In this document: positions 16,931-26,004 of the stretch, piece after piece
How the letters are laid out: the number at the start of each line of letters is the position of its first letter
Position numbering within the stretch: the stretch's first letter is position 1
Position numbers and translations under genes: made by a program
The notes under the pieces: model-generated
The model's input: the letters and a program-made list of their open reading frames with translations, nothing else
What the model was told of the DNA's origin: nothing
The model's database searches: none
NCBI GenBank assembly: GCA_036526135.1
Contig: DATCZA010000029.1
Location: 1-64,000 of the forward strand
DNA from: UBA2965 sp036526135
GTDB taxonomy: Bacteria > Pseudomonadota > Gammaproteobacteria > Pseudomonadales > Azotimanducaceae
DNA: 64,000 nt
Reading direction: 5' to 3'

Positions 16931-18370
16931 TCAGACCTCGGGGGGCCAGTGCTCGAGGGCCGGGCGGGTCACGTTGGCGACCCACGCATAGCTGAGACAC
17001 GAGACCAGCATGGCGGGGAACACCTCGTGAGCGAACTCCCTTCCGCCGGCGAGCAGCCAGCCCACCAGCACGAGCACGCCGCTGACCATGGACGCAAGCA
17101 CCGCCTGGGCTGAACCTCCGCGCCAGTGCAGACCAAACAGTATGGCCGGGAAGAAGCAGACGGCGTAGAGACTGCCCGAAAATATCGTGATCTCGACGAT
17201 GCCGCCCGGCGGCCGCAGCGCTACCCCGGCAGCCAGCAGCGCAAGGCCGACCACACCGATGCGCGTCCAGGTCAGCGGATGGGCAGCCGGATGGACGACC
17301 TCGACCACATCCTTGTAGAGAACCGAGGCGGAAACCAGCAGAACGCTGTCCATGGAGGACATGGCAGCCGCCATCATGGCGACGATGAGAAAGTCCGCGA
17401 CCCACCCAGGAAACACATTCGGGTCGCTGACCAGGATCGGAACGATCATGTCCGTGTCCTGCACCCCGTCGAGCAGAAAGTGGGCGTAGAAACCCACGGG
17501 AAACAGACAGGCCATGATGACGGTCAGGCCGCCCAGCGCGACCCACGTCCCCACCCGCACGCTGCGCTGATCTTTCAGCGCGAAGAATCGCGAAACCTGG
17601 CGCGGCTCGACGATCAGCTTCAGAGAACCCGAGAGGGAAATGCCTAACAGAACGGCGAACGGGATACCGCCGCTCCAGGTAAAAACGTGCTCACTCCCCG
17701 GCCGCTCGGCCAGCTGGCCAATCACCCCCACACCCCCGGCAGCCCTGGTGACGAAGTAGAAGATGGTCACCGACCCGATGACCATCAGAATTCCCTGAAC
17801 CACGTCGGTGCGCACCACCGAGACGAAGCCGCCGATGGAGGTGTAGAGCATGACGATGACCAGCGTCAGACCGACGGCTCCTTCGTAGGGGATGCCGAGG
17901 AACTGCTGAAACAGGTGCCCGCCCCCTTTGAAGATGGCCACCAGATAGAGAAGACTCGAGATCAGTATCACCACGGCCGCCGCGACCCGCAACGCGGCGT
18001 TGTCCGCTCCGTAGCGACGGGCAAGGTAGTCGGGCAGCGTGATCGCATCCCAGTGAAGGGTGAAGCGTCGCAGCCGGGGCGCCACGGAGGTCCACGAAAT
18101 CAGGGTGAAGATCAGAATCATGGCCGCGAACGTCAGCCACGGCAGACCGTACTCGTAGCCCTTGCCCGCATGACCGATGTAGCTGTTGGTGCTGGCAAAG
18201 GTCGCGAAGAAGGAAATGCCCACCACGACGCCGCCCATACCGCGACCGCCGACGTAGTAATCCGTCAGGTCGTGACTTCTCCTGCGCCCCACGTTGGCGT
18301 TGTAGAACAGCAGCGCCGTGTAGACGGCAAAAAGCACGGCAGCAACCCAATGGTCGGCGACCCACGCCAT
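16931..18370 (-). CDS. Sodium:solute symporter family protein
   Basis: Integral membrane transporter of 479 residues with about 13 predicted helices, of the SSS (LeuT-fold) family. YYVGGRGMGGVVVGISFFAT and TNSYIGHAGKGYEYGLPWL correspond to the first unwound helix, and WTSVAPRLRRFTLHWDAITLPDYLARRYG and MMAAAMSSMDSVLLVSASVLYKDV are classic SSS segments, the latter holding Ser residues of the sodium site. The substrate is not predictable. It is convergent with the GST fragment (9-bp gap) and divergent from the 68-residue membrane protein. Confidence 0.92.
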   Translation of the reverse strand: MAWVADHWVAAVLFAVYTALLFYNANVGRRRSHDLTDYYVGGRGMGGVVVGISFFATFASTNSYIGHAGKGYEYGLPWLTFAAMILIFTLISWTSVAPRLRRFTLHWDAITLPDYLARRYGADNAALRVAAAVVILISSLLYLVAIFKGGGHLFQQFLGIPYEGAVGLTLVIVMLYTSIGGFVSVVRTDVVQGILMVIGSVTIFYFVTRAAGGVGVIGQLAERPGSEHVFTWSGGIPFAVLLGISLSGSLKLIVEPRQVSRFFALKDQRSVRVGTWVALGGLTVIMACLFPVGFYAHFLLDGVQDTDMIVPILVSDPNVFPGWVADFLIVAMMAAAMSSMDSVLLVSASVLYKDVVEVVHPAAHPLTWTRIGVVGLALLAAGVALRPPGGIVEITIFSGSLYAVCFFPAILFGLHWRGGSAQAVLASMVSGVLVLVGWLLAGGREFAHEVFPAMLVSCLSYAWVANVTRPALEHWPPEV

Positions 18371-18413
18371 GCGAACACTACCTTTCCCGGCCTGACCCGG
18401 CCAAAGCGTACCA

Positions 18414-18443
18414 TTGATCGCTGGCGGACCGTCTCGTTATGCT
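18414..18443 (+). promoter_or_regulatory. Probable sigma-70 promoter for the small membrane protein/TauD pair
   Basis: TTGATC and TATGCT are spaced by 18 bases (4/6 each) and lie 30 bases before the ATG at 18473. The region also has to serve the divergent symporter gene. Confidence 0.4.
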
Positions 18444-18472
18444 CGAACGCCACAAGCCGCGGGAATCCGTCC

Positions 18473-18679
18473 ATGCGTTACCTGGTACAGCTCATCATCC
18501 CGGTTCTGATCATCGTGACGGTGATGTTCGTGGTCGCCCGCAACCGCCGCCGCCGCGATGAGGCAGGGGAGCAATCAGACAGCGAGAAGGGGATGTTCAT
18601 CTTCATCCTGGTCATCGGTGCCCTGGTGACGGTGGCCATCGTCGTCGCCTTGCAATCCTTCTGGGGGGCCGGGGCATGA
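18473..18679 (+). CDS. Small two-helix membrane protein, 68 residues
   Basis: Not assigned to a known family. The predicted protein has an N-terminal helix (4-22), a charged loop of arginines and acidic residues (24-39) and a second helix (41-62). The ATG is chosen because the reading frame upstream runs antisense to the symporter. The stop overlaps the start of the TauD-like gene (ATGA), a strong sign that it is translated and coupled to that gene. A helper or regulator of a membrane process is possible but not shown. Confidence 0.72.
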   Translation: MRYLVQLIIPVLIIVTVMFVVARNRRRRDEAGEQSDSEKGMFIFILVIGALVTVAIVVALQSFWGAGA

Positions 18680-19521
18680 GCTTCGCCGTGCATCCTAAGC
18701 CGCGGGGGTTTGGCGCCGCCGTTACCGGTATCCGGCTTTCCGACCCGATCAGCGCCTCCCTGGCCGATGAGCTCAGAGCGGCCTGGCTGGCCCATCAGGT
18801 GCTCTTCTTCCCCGACCAGCCCATGAGCCACGAGGACCTGGAACGATTTACTCTGTGCTTCGGCGCTTTCGGAAACGACCCCTACGTGAAAGCCATCCCC
18901 GGTCATCCGCACATCCTGGAAGTCAGGCGCGAGCCTGGGGAGAACGTCGCCCCTTTCGGGGCGTCCTGGCACTCCGACTGGTCCTTCCAGGCCCAGCCGC
19001 CGGCCGCAACCATTCTGCACGCCAAGATCGTCCCCCCGGTGGGCGGCGAGACCTGGTACGCGGATGGCTACGCGGCTTACGAGGCCCTGCCGGCAACCCT
19101 GCGCGACGAGATCTCCGAGCTCACCGCGATCCACAGCGCCCGCCGCCCCTACAGCCACCAGGGATTCCTGGCCGGGAGAGGCCCGGAGCGGAGCATGACC
19201 ATCCTGCCCAGCGACGAAGCACTGCAGACCCAGGACCATCCGCTCGTTCGCACGCACCCCGAAACCGGCCGCAAGGCCCTGTGGGTGAACGGCGTCTACA
19301 CCATCGGCATTCGGAACATGGCGGAGGAAGACGCAAAGAATCTGCTGAAGCGGTTGTTCGATCACGCCATTAGGGACGAGTTCGTCTACCGTCACCGCTG
19401 GGCGCCCGACATGCTGACCATGTGGGACAACCGCTCGGTTCAGCATTGCGCCAGGGGCGGATACGACGGGTATCGCCGGGTCATGCACCGCACCACCGTG
19501 GCCGGCGACTCGCCGGTCTGA
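18676..19521 (+). CDS. TauD/TfdA-family 2-oxoglutarate-dependent dioxygenase
   Basis: Non-haem Fe(II) dioxygenase of 281 residues. The facial triad is readable: His99 and Asp101 in SWHSDWSF and the distal His257 in SVQHCARGGYDG, with Arg272 in MHRTTVAG for 2-oxoglutarate. Length and ends match taurine/alpha-ketoglutarate dioxygenases, but the substrate (taurine, a herbicide-like aryloxy acid, or other) is undetermined. There are no taurine transport genes next to it. It is translationally coupled to the small membrane protein upstream. Confidence 0.93.
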   Translation: MSFAVHPKPRGFGAAVTGIRLSDPISASLADELRAAWLAHQVLFFPDQPMSHEDLERFTLCFGAFGNDPYVKAIPGHPHILEVRREPGENVAPFGASWHSDWSFQAQPPAATILHAKIVPPVGGETWYADGYAAYEALPATLRDEISELTAIHSARRPYSHQGFLAGRGPERSMTILPSDEALQTQDHPLVRTHPETGRKALWVNGVYTIGIRNMAEEDAKNLLKRLFDHAIRDEFVYRHRWAPDMLTMWDNRSVQHCARGGYDGYRRVMHRTTVAGDSPV

Positions 19522-19603
19522 GGCCCGGCCGGCGATTGCGCTACCCTCCCACGCCGCCATGTGAGAAGCTCGCCCCGGTCCAGTGACCGTGGAGCCCTGA
19601 CGC

Positions 19604-22168
19604 TTGCGCGCCTTTAGTTCGTTCACCGCGCCCCTGCTCATGCTGCTCGCCCTGTCGGCTTTCGCGCAGCCCACCACGGATTACCTGACGCCCGATCTGC
19701 GCGCGCGCGTCGAACGGCTGAAGGCCGACGTCCAGCAGGTACCGACCAACACCACCAACGTCGCGGAGCGGTCCCGCGTGCTTTGGAACTGGGCCAATGC
19801 CTTGTCTCTCGACGGTGGTGTGCTGCCGGTCAACCTGACCCAGGCCGTCTCTTTCGTGTTCGCCTATCCGGACCTGATGGCCGATCGGCACGACGTCATC
19901 GACGGCTTCATCCAGGAGTTGACCCTGCTCGACGAGGAGCCCGGGGCGCTTGGAACCCTTCGAGCCGATTCGGGACCCTTCCAGGCAGCGTCCTTCGTCA
20001 CGCTGAGGCAGACGTTCACCGTCGGTTCCAAGGCGATACAGGCGGGCGGAGGCATTCTGGTGGCCAGGCATTTCCAGCCCAACTACGGCGCGTGGCAGAC
20101 GGGCGATCCAGCCGCGGACAACTACCTGTCAATAACCACCAGCGCTGCCGACGCGAGTTTCACCACCGAAACCGCCCCGATGATCGGCATGCACGGCGGT
20201 TTCCGCCGTCCGGCTGACGCGCTCGTCTTTCGCGTTGCCTCCGGGACGCTGCGCCCGGGCGATACCGTGACCCTGACCTACGGTGACCGCAGCCAGGGGA
20301 GCCGCGGATTCCTGATGGCCGATTTTTCCTCCGACATGATGCCGTTGCCCCTGTACGTGGCGTTCACCGGATCCGGACGCTTCTTCTCGCTACCCATTCA
20401 ACCCGTGGCGGTGATCGGCGGCCCGGCGGCCGGCGTGCACGCCTTCGCGCCGTCTATCGTGAAGGCCGGAGAGCCCTTCACCCTCGCGGTCCGGGCCGAG
20501 GACCGCTTCTACAACCGCGCCTCGGACGGACATCCGGACTGGCTGGTTTCCCTCAATGGCGAACCGTTCCGGGAGGTGCCGGCCAGCGAGGAGCCGATCA
20601 CCCTGTTGCGCAACATCGAGATAGCCGAACCAGGCGTATATCGGTTCACCATCGCGAGCCGGGACGGCCAGATCAGCGGACGTGGAAATCCAATCCTGGT
20701 CAAGCAGACGGCCGAGGAGCGGATATTCTGGGGCGATACCCACGGCCACTCGGGATTCGCGGAGGGTATCGGCACGCCCGACTTCTTCATGCGCTGGGCG
20801 CGCGACGATGCGCGCCTGGACTTCGTCACCCATTCGGAGCACGACATCTGGCTGGACGATGGCGAGTGGGAGCAGCTGCGCAACAACGCCCGCAGCTACA
20901 CCCGGGAAGGCGAGTTCGTCGCCTTCCTCGGCTACGAGTGGACGGTCCGGAATACCCACGGCGGACACCACAACGTGCTGTTCCGCACGCCCGCCGGCCG
21001 CAATCGGCTGGCAGCGCCCTTCTACCCGTCCCTGTCAAAGCTTTACGCAGGCCTGCGCGGTGATGCCCAGCCAGAGGACGTGCTCGTCATCCCCCACGCG
21101 CACCAGGCCGGCGACTACCGCACCAGCGACCCGGAACTCGAGCACCTCGTGGAGGTCAACTCCCAGCACGGCAACTTCGAATGGTTCGGTCAGGCCTATC
21201 TGCGCCACGGGCACCAGGTGGGCTTCACCGCCGCGTCAGACAACCATCTCAGCCAGCCGGGATACGGTGCCCCCAAGAACGGGACACTTGCCCAGCGAGG
21301 CGGTCTGGGCGCCGTCATTGCCCGGGCCAGGACCACCGATGCGCTGTTCGACGCCATGAAGCAGGCTCGCGCCTATGCGACTTCCGGCGAGCGCATCATC
21401 CTGGAGTTCTCGGTGAACGGGACGCCCATGGGGCAGCGCGGACCCTTCTCCGAAACCCGCACGATCGAAGGTCGGGTGATCGGCACGGCGCCAATCGACG
21501 ACATCTCGTTGCTGCGAAACGGCGAGGAGATCTGGCGCCGGGAACTGCTGACCGACGCTGCCGACAATACGAGCTCTCCGGGAGCTTTCCTGCTGACCTT
21601 CGCCTCCGACTCCGATCCGCGACAGCCGGGAGACAATCCGCGAGGGTGGCGCCACTGGCGTGGAACCATCGAGGTGAGGGACGCGACGCTCATCGATGCC
21701 AGCGGCATGGATTTCAACAATCAGCTTCTCCAGCAGATCGAAGCGGACGCAGGGGATCCGGACCTGCTTCGTTTCTCGACCATCACCCGCGGGGACACGA
21801 GCAGCATTCGGCTCGACCTGGAGGACGTATCCAGAGCCACGCAGGTCCGCGTTACCCTGGAACCCACCCAGGAAACCGGCGGCGCGCCGGCCACGTACGG
21901 CCGCCATGAGCAGCTGCCGGCCGCGGAGGTGAAGCTGGAGATAAGAGATTTCGAGAACGGCGAGACCCGGGCGCAGCTGCCCGCCGGTCCACGGGAGGAC
22001 ACCATCACCCTTCGCCGGATCATCACCCAGGGAAGCATGGACGAAGCTTTCACCATCGACGACGTCAGCGGGCGCCAGGGTGACTACTACTACGTGCGCG
22101 TCCGCCAGGCCGACGACAGCCTGGCGTGGTCTAGCCCGGTGTGGATCGGCGGGCACGCGCCGCGCTGA
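19604..22168 (+). CDS. DUF3604 domain exported protein
   Basis: An 854-residue protein with a signal peptide (RAFSSFTAPLLMLLALSAFAQ) followed by DUF3604. The block FWGDTHGHSGFAEGIGTPDF and FVTHSEHDIW contains the His/Asp cluster of a PHP-like metal site; FLGYEWT, GGHHNVLF, VIPHAH and TAASDNH continue it. Such proteins are thought to be periplasmic metallo-phosphoesterases of unknown substrate. TTG is used as start with GGAG 10 bases upstream. It stands alone between the TauD gene (82 bp away) and the convergent thiolase (33 bp). Confidence 0.87.
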   Translation: MRAFSSFTAPLLMLLALSAFAQPTTDYLTPDLRARVERLKADVQQVPTNTTNVAERSRVLWNWANALSLDGGVLPVNLTQAVSFVFAYPDLMADRHDVIDGFIQELTLLDEEPGALGTLRADSGPFQAASFVTLRQTFTVGSKAIQAGGGILVARHFQPNYGAWQTGDPAADNYLSITTSAADASFTTETAPMIGMHGGFRRPADALVFRVASGTLRPGDTVTLTYGDRSQGSRGFLMADFSSDMMPLPLYVAFTGSGRFFSLPIQPVAVIGGPAAGVHAFAPSIVKAGEPFTLAVRAEDRFYNRASDGHPDWLVSLNGEPFREVPASEEPITLLRNIEIAEPGVYRFTIASRDGQISGRGNPILVKQTAEERIFWGDTHGHSGFAEGIGTPDFFMRWARDDARLDFVTHSEHDIWLDDGEWEQLRNNARSYTREGEFVAFLGYEWTVRNTHGGHHNVLFRTPAGRNRLAAPFYPSLSKLYAGLRGDAQPEDVLVIPHAHQAGDYRTSDPELEHLVEVNSQHGNFEWFGQAYLRHGHQVGFTAASDNHLSQPGYGAPKNGTLAQRGGLGAVIARARTTDALFDAMKQARAYATSGERIILEFSVNGTPMGQRGPFSETRTIEGRVIGTAPIDDISLLRNGEEIWRRELLTDAADNTSSPGAFLLTFASDSDPRQPGDNPRGWRHWRGTIEVRDATLIDASGMDFNNQLLQQIEADAGDPDLLRFSTITRGDTSSIRLDLEDVSRATQVRVTLEPTQETGGAPATYGRHEQLPAAEVKLEIRDFENGETRAQLPAGPREDTITLRRIITQGSMDEAFTIDDVSGRQGDYYYVRVRQADDSLAWSSPVWIGGHAPR

Positions 22169-22201
22169 GCGGCGCCTTGGGATACCCCGCCGGAGCCGAC
22201 C

Positions 22202-23431
22202 TCAGATCCGCTCGAGGATCGTAGCCGTACCCATTCCTCCGCCTGTGCACATCGCAACCAGCGCGGTTTCCTTGTCCTCGCGCTCGAGCTGATCCACCGC
22301 CGTGCCGATGAGCATGCCGCCCGTCGCGCCGATGGGATGACCCAACGCGATGGCGCCACCGTCTATGTTGACCACGTCGTGATCGACCCCCATCTCCTTC
22401 ATGAACTTGAGCACGACGGAAGCAAACGCCTCGTTGATTTCCCACAGATCGATGTCGTCCCGCGTCATGCCCGCCTTCTGCAGGCAACGCTGGGCCGCAG
22501 GAGCCGGTGCGGTCAACATGATGAGCGGCTCGGTTCCGGCGGTGGCCGTCATGCGGATGCGGGCTCGGGGTCGCAGACCGTGAGCCTTTGCAAAATCCGG
22601 GCTCACGACGAGCACGGCGCTGGCGCCGTCAACCACGCCCGAGGAGTTCCCGGCGTGGTGCACGTGGTTGATCTCCTCCACCTGAGGGTAGCGGTCGCGG
22701 GCCATCTCGTCGAACGGCTTGGGAAATCCTTCCACCTGCTGAGAGCCCATGGCGGCAAACGAGGGCTTCAGATCAGCCAGGCTCTCCAGCGTCGTCCCGG
22801 GCCGGGGATGCTCGTCCCGGTCCAGCGCGGGCGAACCGTCGTCGTTGAAGATGGGGATCAGGGCCTTCTCGAATCGACCCTCGGCAATGGAGCGAGCGGC
22901 ACGGGTCTGGCTCTCCACCGCGTAGCCGTCCACGTCTTCCCGGCTGAACCCCTCGATGGTGGCGATCAGATCCGCGGAGATCCCCTGAGGAACCTGGGGA
23001 TGCAGGGCAGCCAGGTGTTCGTTGTTGGCATGAAAGCCCATCGCGTGGATGGGCGCGTAACGGGACATGAACTCCACCCCGCCGCCAATCACGGCTTCCT
23101 GGTGACCGGACATCACGCCCATGGCGGCAAAGGTAACGGCCTGCTGTCCGCTGCCACAGAATCGGTGCAGGGTTACCCCGGTGGTCGTCAGGGGCCAGCC
23201 GGCATCCAGCACCGACATGCGGGCGATGTCGTGGGCGTGATCGCCGCTGCCGGTCCCGCAGCCGGCGACGACGTCCTCGATGTCGGACGCATCGAAACCG
23301 ACCTTGTCCCTCAGCCCGTTGAGCACCTGCGCCATGCAGCGCTGAGGGTGAATGTTGCTCAGGCTGCCGACCCCCGGCTTACCCCGCCCCCGCGGTGACC
23401 GCACCGCGTCGATGATCCAGGCTTCCCGCAT
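22202..23431 (-). CDS. Acetyl-CoA C-acyltransferase (thiolase)
   Basis: Thiolase of 409 residues that cleaves 3-ketoacyl-CoA or joins two acyl-CoAs in the cytoplasm. The acyl-enzyme cysteine is in LHRFCGSGQQAV, the catalytic His in IALGHPIGATGG and the second Cys in VAMCTGGGMGTA; NEAFA is also present. Typical FadA/PhaA length. Last gene of a minus-strand run that begins with the GldA-like ATPase, with 94 bp between it and the GST. Degradative versus biosynthetic use cannot be told. Confidence 0.95.
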   Translation of the reverse strand: MREAWIIDAVRSPRGRGKPGVGSLSNIHPQRCMAQVLNGLRDKVGFDASDIEDVVAGCGTGSGDHAHDIARMSVLDAGWPLTTTGVTLHRFCGSGQQAVTFAAMGVMSGHQEAVIGGGVEFMSRYAPIHAMGFHANNEHLAALHPQVPQGISADLIATIEGFSREDVDGYAVESQTRAARSIAEGRFEKALIPIFNDDGSPALDRDEHPRPGTTLESLADLKPSFAAMGSQQVEGFPKPFDEMARDRYPQVEEINHVHHAGNSSGVVDGASAVLVVSPDFAKAHGLRPRARIRMTATAGTEPLIMLTAPAPAAQRCLQKAGMTRDDIDLWEINEAFASVVLKFMKEMGVDHDVVNIDGGAIALGHPIGATGGMLIGTAVDQLEREDKETALVAMCTGGGMGTATILERI

Positions 23432-23525
23432 GGCGCCTCTCCGTTGAATGTCAGTGGAGCCGCGATTCTACACCGGGCCAACCGAGGCTTCACCGGCGCC
23501 CGCGGCCACGCCGGCGGCGTGACGC

Positions 23526-24155
23526 TCAGGCGCCGTCCGGCATGGGGACGGGATTGACGAAGTGCGGCACGTGATAACCGCGCTGGACGGCTTCGCGGCC
23601 GGCGATCGAGACGTACCAGCGGCGCACGTGGGCGTAGTCCGCAAGGTCGATTCCCTGCCATTCGTAACGCGATATCCACGGCCAGCTCGCCATGTCCGCG
23701 ATAGAGTAGCTGCCCGACAGGAATTCCCGATCCGCCAGGCGCCGATCGAGCACGCCGTATAGGCGCCGCGCTTCGTCGAGGTAGCGCGCTTCGGCGTAGG
23801 GGGCTTTACCGGGATTGAATCTGGCGAAGTGATGAACCTGCCCGAGCATGGGGCCGACACTTGCCATCTGCAGCATCAACCACTCCACCGTCTGCCACCA
23901 GTCGTCGCCCCGGAAGCGGTCGTGCTTCTCAGCCAGGTAGAGCAGGATGGCCCCGGACTCCATCAGGCTGCGCCCGGACGAATCCTCGACGATGGCCGGG
24001 ATTTTTCCGTTCGGGCTGATTCGTCGGAAGGCCGAGCCGTGCTGATCGCCCGCGCCGATGTCCACAGCGTGGACCCGGTAGGGCTCGCCGAACTCTTCCA
24101 GAGCAATCGAGATCTTGCGGCCGTTGGGTGTCGGCCAGGTGTAAAGGTCGATCAC
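23526..24155 (-). CDS. Glutathione S-transferase family protein
   Basis: A 209-residue GST with the N-terminal thioredoxin-like domain (IDLYTWPTPNGRKISIALEE, ISPNGKIPAIVED, SGAILLYLAEK) and a complete helical C-domain (SYSIADMASWPWISRY). It resembles the YfcG/YghU-type disulfide reductases (TPNGRK motif). The GTG at 24155 is chosen because the frame upstream is Arg/Pro-rich and overlaps the HAD gene; it follows the HAD stop by one base. Intact, in contrast to the truncated GST at 16610. Confidence 0.9.
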   Translation of the reverse strand: MIDLYTWPTPNGRKISIALEEFGEPYRVHAVDIGAGDQHGSAFRRISPNGKIPAIVEDSSGRSLMESGAILLYLAEKHDRFRGDDWWQTVEWLMLQMASVGPMLGQVHHFARFNPGKAPYAEARYLDEARRLYGVLDRRLADREFLSGSYSIADMASWPWISRYEWQGIDLADYAHVRRWYVSIAGREAVQRGYHVPHFVNPVPMPDGA

Positions 24156-24156
24156 C

Positions 24157-24924
24157 TCAGGCGGCCACTGAGCCCGCCTCGCCCTGCCTGCGGAACGCGA
24201 GCTGCGGCCAGCCGCGCGACGTTGCGACCTCGGAAAGCGAAGCCTTGGGGTTGGCAGCCACGGGCCGTCCGACGGCTTCGAGAAGCGGCAGGTCGTCACA
24301 GGAATCGGTGTAGAAATAGGCGTCCGCCAGGCTGCAGGCCCGAGCGGACCCCAAGTGAACGGCTGCCGCCCGTTTGCTCGCACCGAAACACGGGCTGACC
24401 CTGCCGGTGATCCTGCCCTGGCGGATTTCCAGCTCCGTGCAGCAGATCTGGTCGACGGCCAGCTCCCGGGCGACGGGCTGCGCCTGATACCGGGTAGCCG
24501 AAGTGACCATGACGACTTCGTGACCCAGCTCCTTGTGCGCGCCGATCAGGCGGCGCGCCTCCGGGTAGATCAGCCTCTGCAGACGGCGCTGGTAGGCCCG
24601 CTCCCCCAGCTCCACCAGCTCCTGCTCCGGCAGCCCTACGAGCTCGGCCACGGTTCCTTCGAGCAGTTCCTGGTAACCGGCCCGGCCAAAGCCATAGGAG
24701 ATGAAGCGACTGACCTGAGCGACGAGATGCCGTGGCGACATGCCGCTTCGAAGCCGCTCGATCATGAGCGCGGTGATGGAATAGCCGGCGATGATGGTTC
24801 GATCCAGATCGAAAAACGCGACCACGTCCTCGCGCTCGCCAGACGCCTCCAGAACTTTGACGTACTCGCCGAACTCCAGCAGCTCCGCGGAGTTCGGCCT
24901 TTGACTGTTTCGCCGGGCAATCAT
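24157..24924 (-). CDS. HAD-superfamily hydrolase, subfamily IB
   Basis: Phosphatase of 255 residues of the SerB-like HAD-IB branch. Motif I is FFDLDRT (about 38-44), motif II MVTSATRYQ and motif III/IV FYTDSCDDLPLLEAVG. The cap between motifs I and II has the helical pattern of IB proteins (SPRHLVAQVSRFISYGFG). It could dephosphorylate a phospho-amino acid, phospholipid head group or similar small substrate. Next to the GST downstream and 111 bp from the DUF4340 gene upstream, so the link to the ABC system is only positional. Confidence 0.9.
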   Translation of the reverse strand: MIARRNSQRPNSAELLEFGEYVKVLEASGEREDVVAFFDLDRTIIAGYSITALMIERLRSGMSPRHLVAQVSRFISYGFGRAGYQELLEGTVAELVGLPEQELVELGERAYQRRLQRLIYPEARRLIGAHKELGHEVVMVTSATRYQAQPVARELAVDQICCTELEIRQGRITGRVSPCFGASKRAAAVHLGSARACSLADAYFYTDSCDDLPLLEAVGRPVAANPKASLSEVATSRGWPQLAFRRQGEAGSVAA

Positions 24925-25035
24925 GGCAGGCCCTGGTCGCCGTTGGTCGGTTTAGCTCTCACGCGCCGCGCCAGCGCGGTGCGCTCCGCACGTCGGCGAC
25001 GCCTGAACAATGAGACCATCGAAACACGAGTCGAT

Positions 25036-26004
25036 TCAACCGGGGCCCGCATCGGAAAACCCTTCGGACCCGGGCGCCGGCGCTTCGTCCTGCGGTTCGG
25101 CGGCACGCAGGTCGGCATGCTCTACAACCAGCTGCTCGGCTACGTAAGCGGCCAGACCGAAGCGGCCGGACAGACGATCGGATTCCACGGCGTACTCGTC
25201 GTTCTCCGGATCCTTGAAAATCCGCAGCCCGTAAGACCCGGATGCGTCCGTGACGGTGAAGACCGCAGCAGGCTCGTACGCGGGGCCCAACGGCGCAAAT
25301 CCGGTCACCCGAAGCTCGGCGACCCGCTCGACGAGCCGGCCCGCGGCGTCCTGATCGGCGCCGCCGATTCCGGGGCCGGCTTCGGCATCCTGCATCCCCG
25401 GCACCAGGTTCAGGAGCCAGCCTTCCTGACCACGCTCCAGGGACCAGTGTTCCTCCCGGATGATCGAGGCGATCTCCCCATCTGCCCCCAGCAGGTCCTT
25501 GTCGAGCCAATCCGAATCGCTCAACGGCAGCTCGTAGACGGCGAAATCGATGCTGTATACCTCCTCGGAATCCGCCCGTCGGGCATGAATGCGGCGGAAT
25601 CCCGGCGACGTTCCCAGATAGATCTCGGCCAGCTTTCCTTCCCCCGCGAAGAGGGCCACCCGTCGCTCGTGATCATCGCCGGTAACGCGAAACCGCTCCC
25701 GCGACGCTTCGGTTGCCGCCACGGGCCAGCCGGGCTCGATGTCGGTGAGTTTTTCCAGAACCTCGCCGATCTTCTCCGCGTCGGCAGGGGCGCCGGAGCC
25801 CAACGACCATTGTTCCCCCGCTCGGGTGAACTCCAGCTCGGTTTCCTCACCGCCGACGACCACCCGGTCCACGCTGTCCGGGGCGACCTCCACAAACGCC
25901 GCCGGCGAGCTGTCCGCGCCACGACCTTCGAGGAGCAGGAGGGCGCCGGTCAGCAGGAGCTGAACGGCGAGCAGCGCGGCAAGCCAGCCGATACGCGCGC
26001 TCAT
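25036..26004 (-). CDS. DUF4340 protein of a GldFG-type ABC transporter cluster
   Basis: A 322-residue protein anchored by one N-terminal helix (ARIGWLAALLAVQLLLTGALLLL) with the DUF4340 repeat region outside: VDRVVVGGEETELEFTRAGEQW and DSDWLDKDLL. DUF4340 proteins regularly follow GldG-like genes. The ATG at 26004 overlaps the stop of the GldF-GldG fusion by 4 bp, which fixes the start; the frame upstream of it is a read-through of the other gene. Probably an extracytoplasmic part of the same machine. Confidence 0.87.
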   Translation of the reverse strand: MSARIGWLAALLAVQLLLTGALLLLEGRGADSSPAAFVEVAPDSVDRVVVGGEETELEFTRAGEQWSLGSGAPADAEKIGEVLEKLTDIEPGWPVAATEASRERFRVTGDDHERRVALFAGEGKLAEIYLGTSPGFRRIHARRADSEEVYSIDFAVYELPLSDSDWLDKDLLGADGEIASIIREEHWSLERGQEGWLLNLVPGMQDAEAGPGIGGADQDAAGRLVERVAELRVTGFAPLGPAYEPAAVFTVTDASGSYGLRIFKDPENDEYAVESDRLSGRFGLAAYVAEQLVVEHADLRAAEPQDEAPAPGSEGFSDAGPG

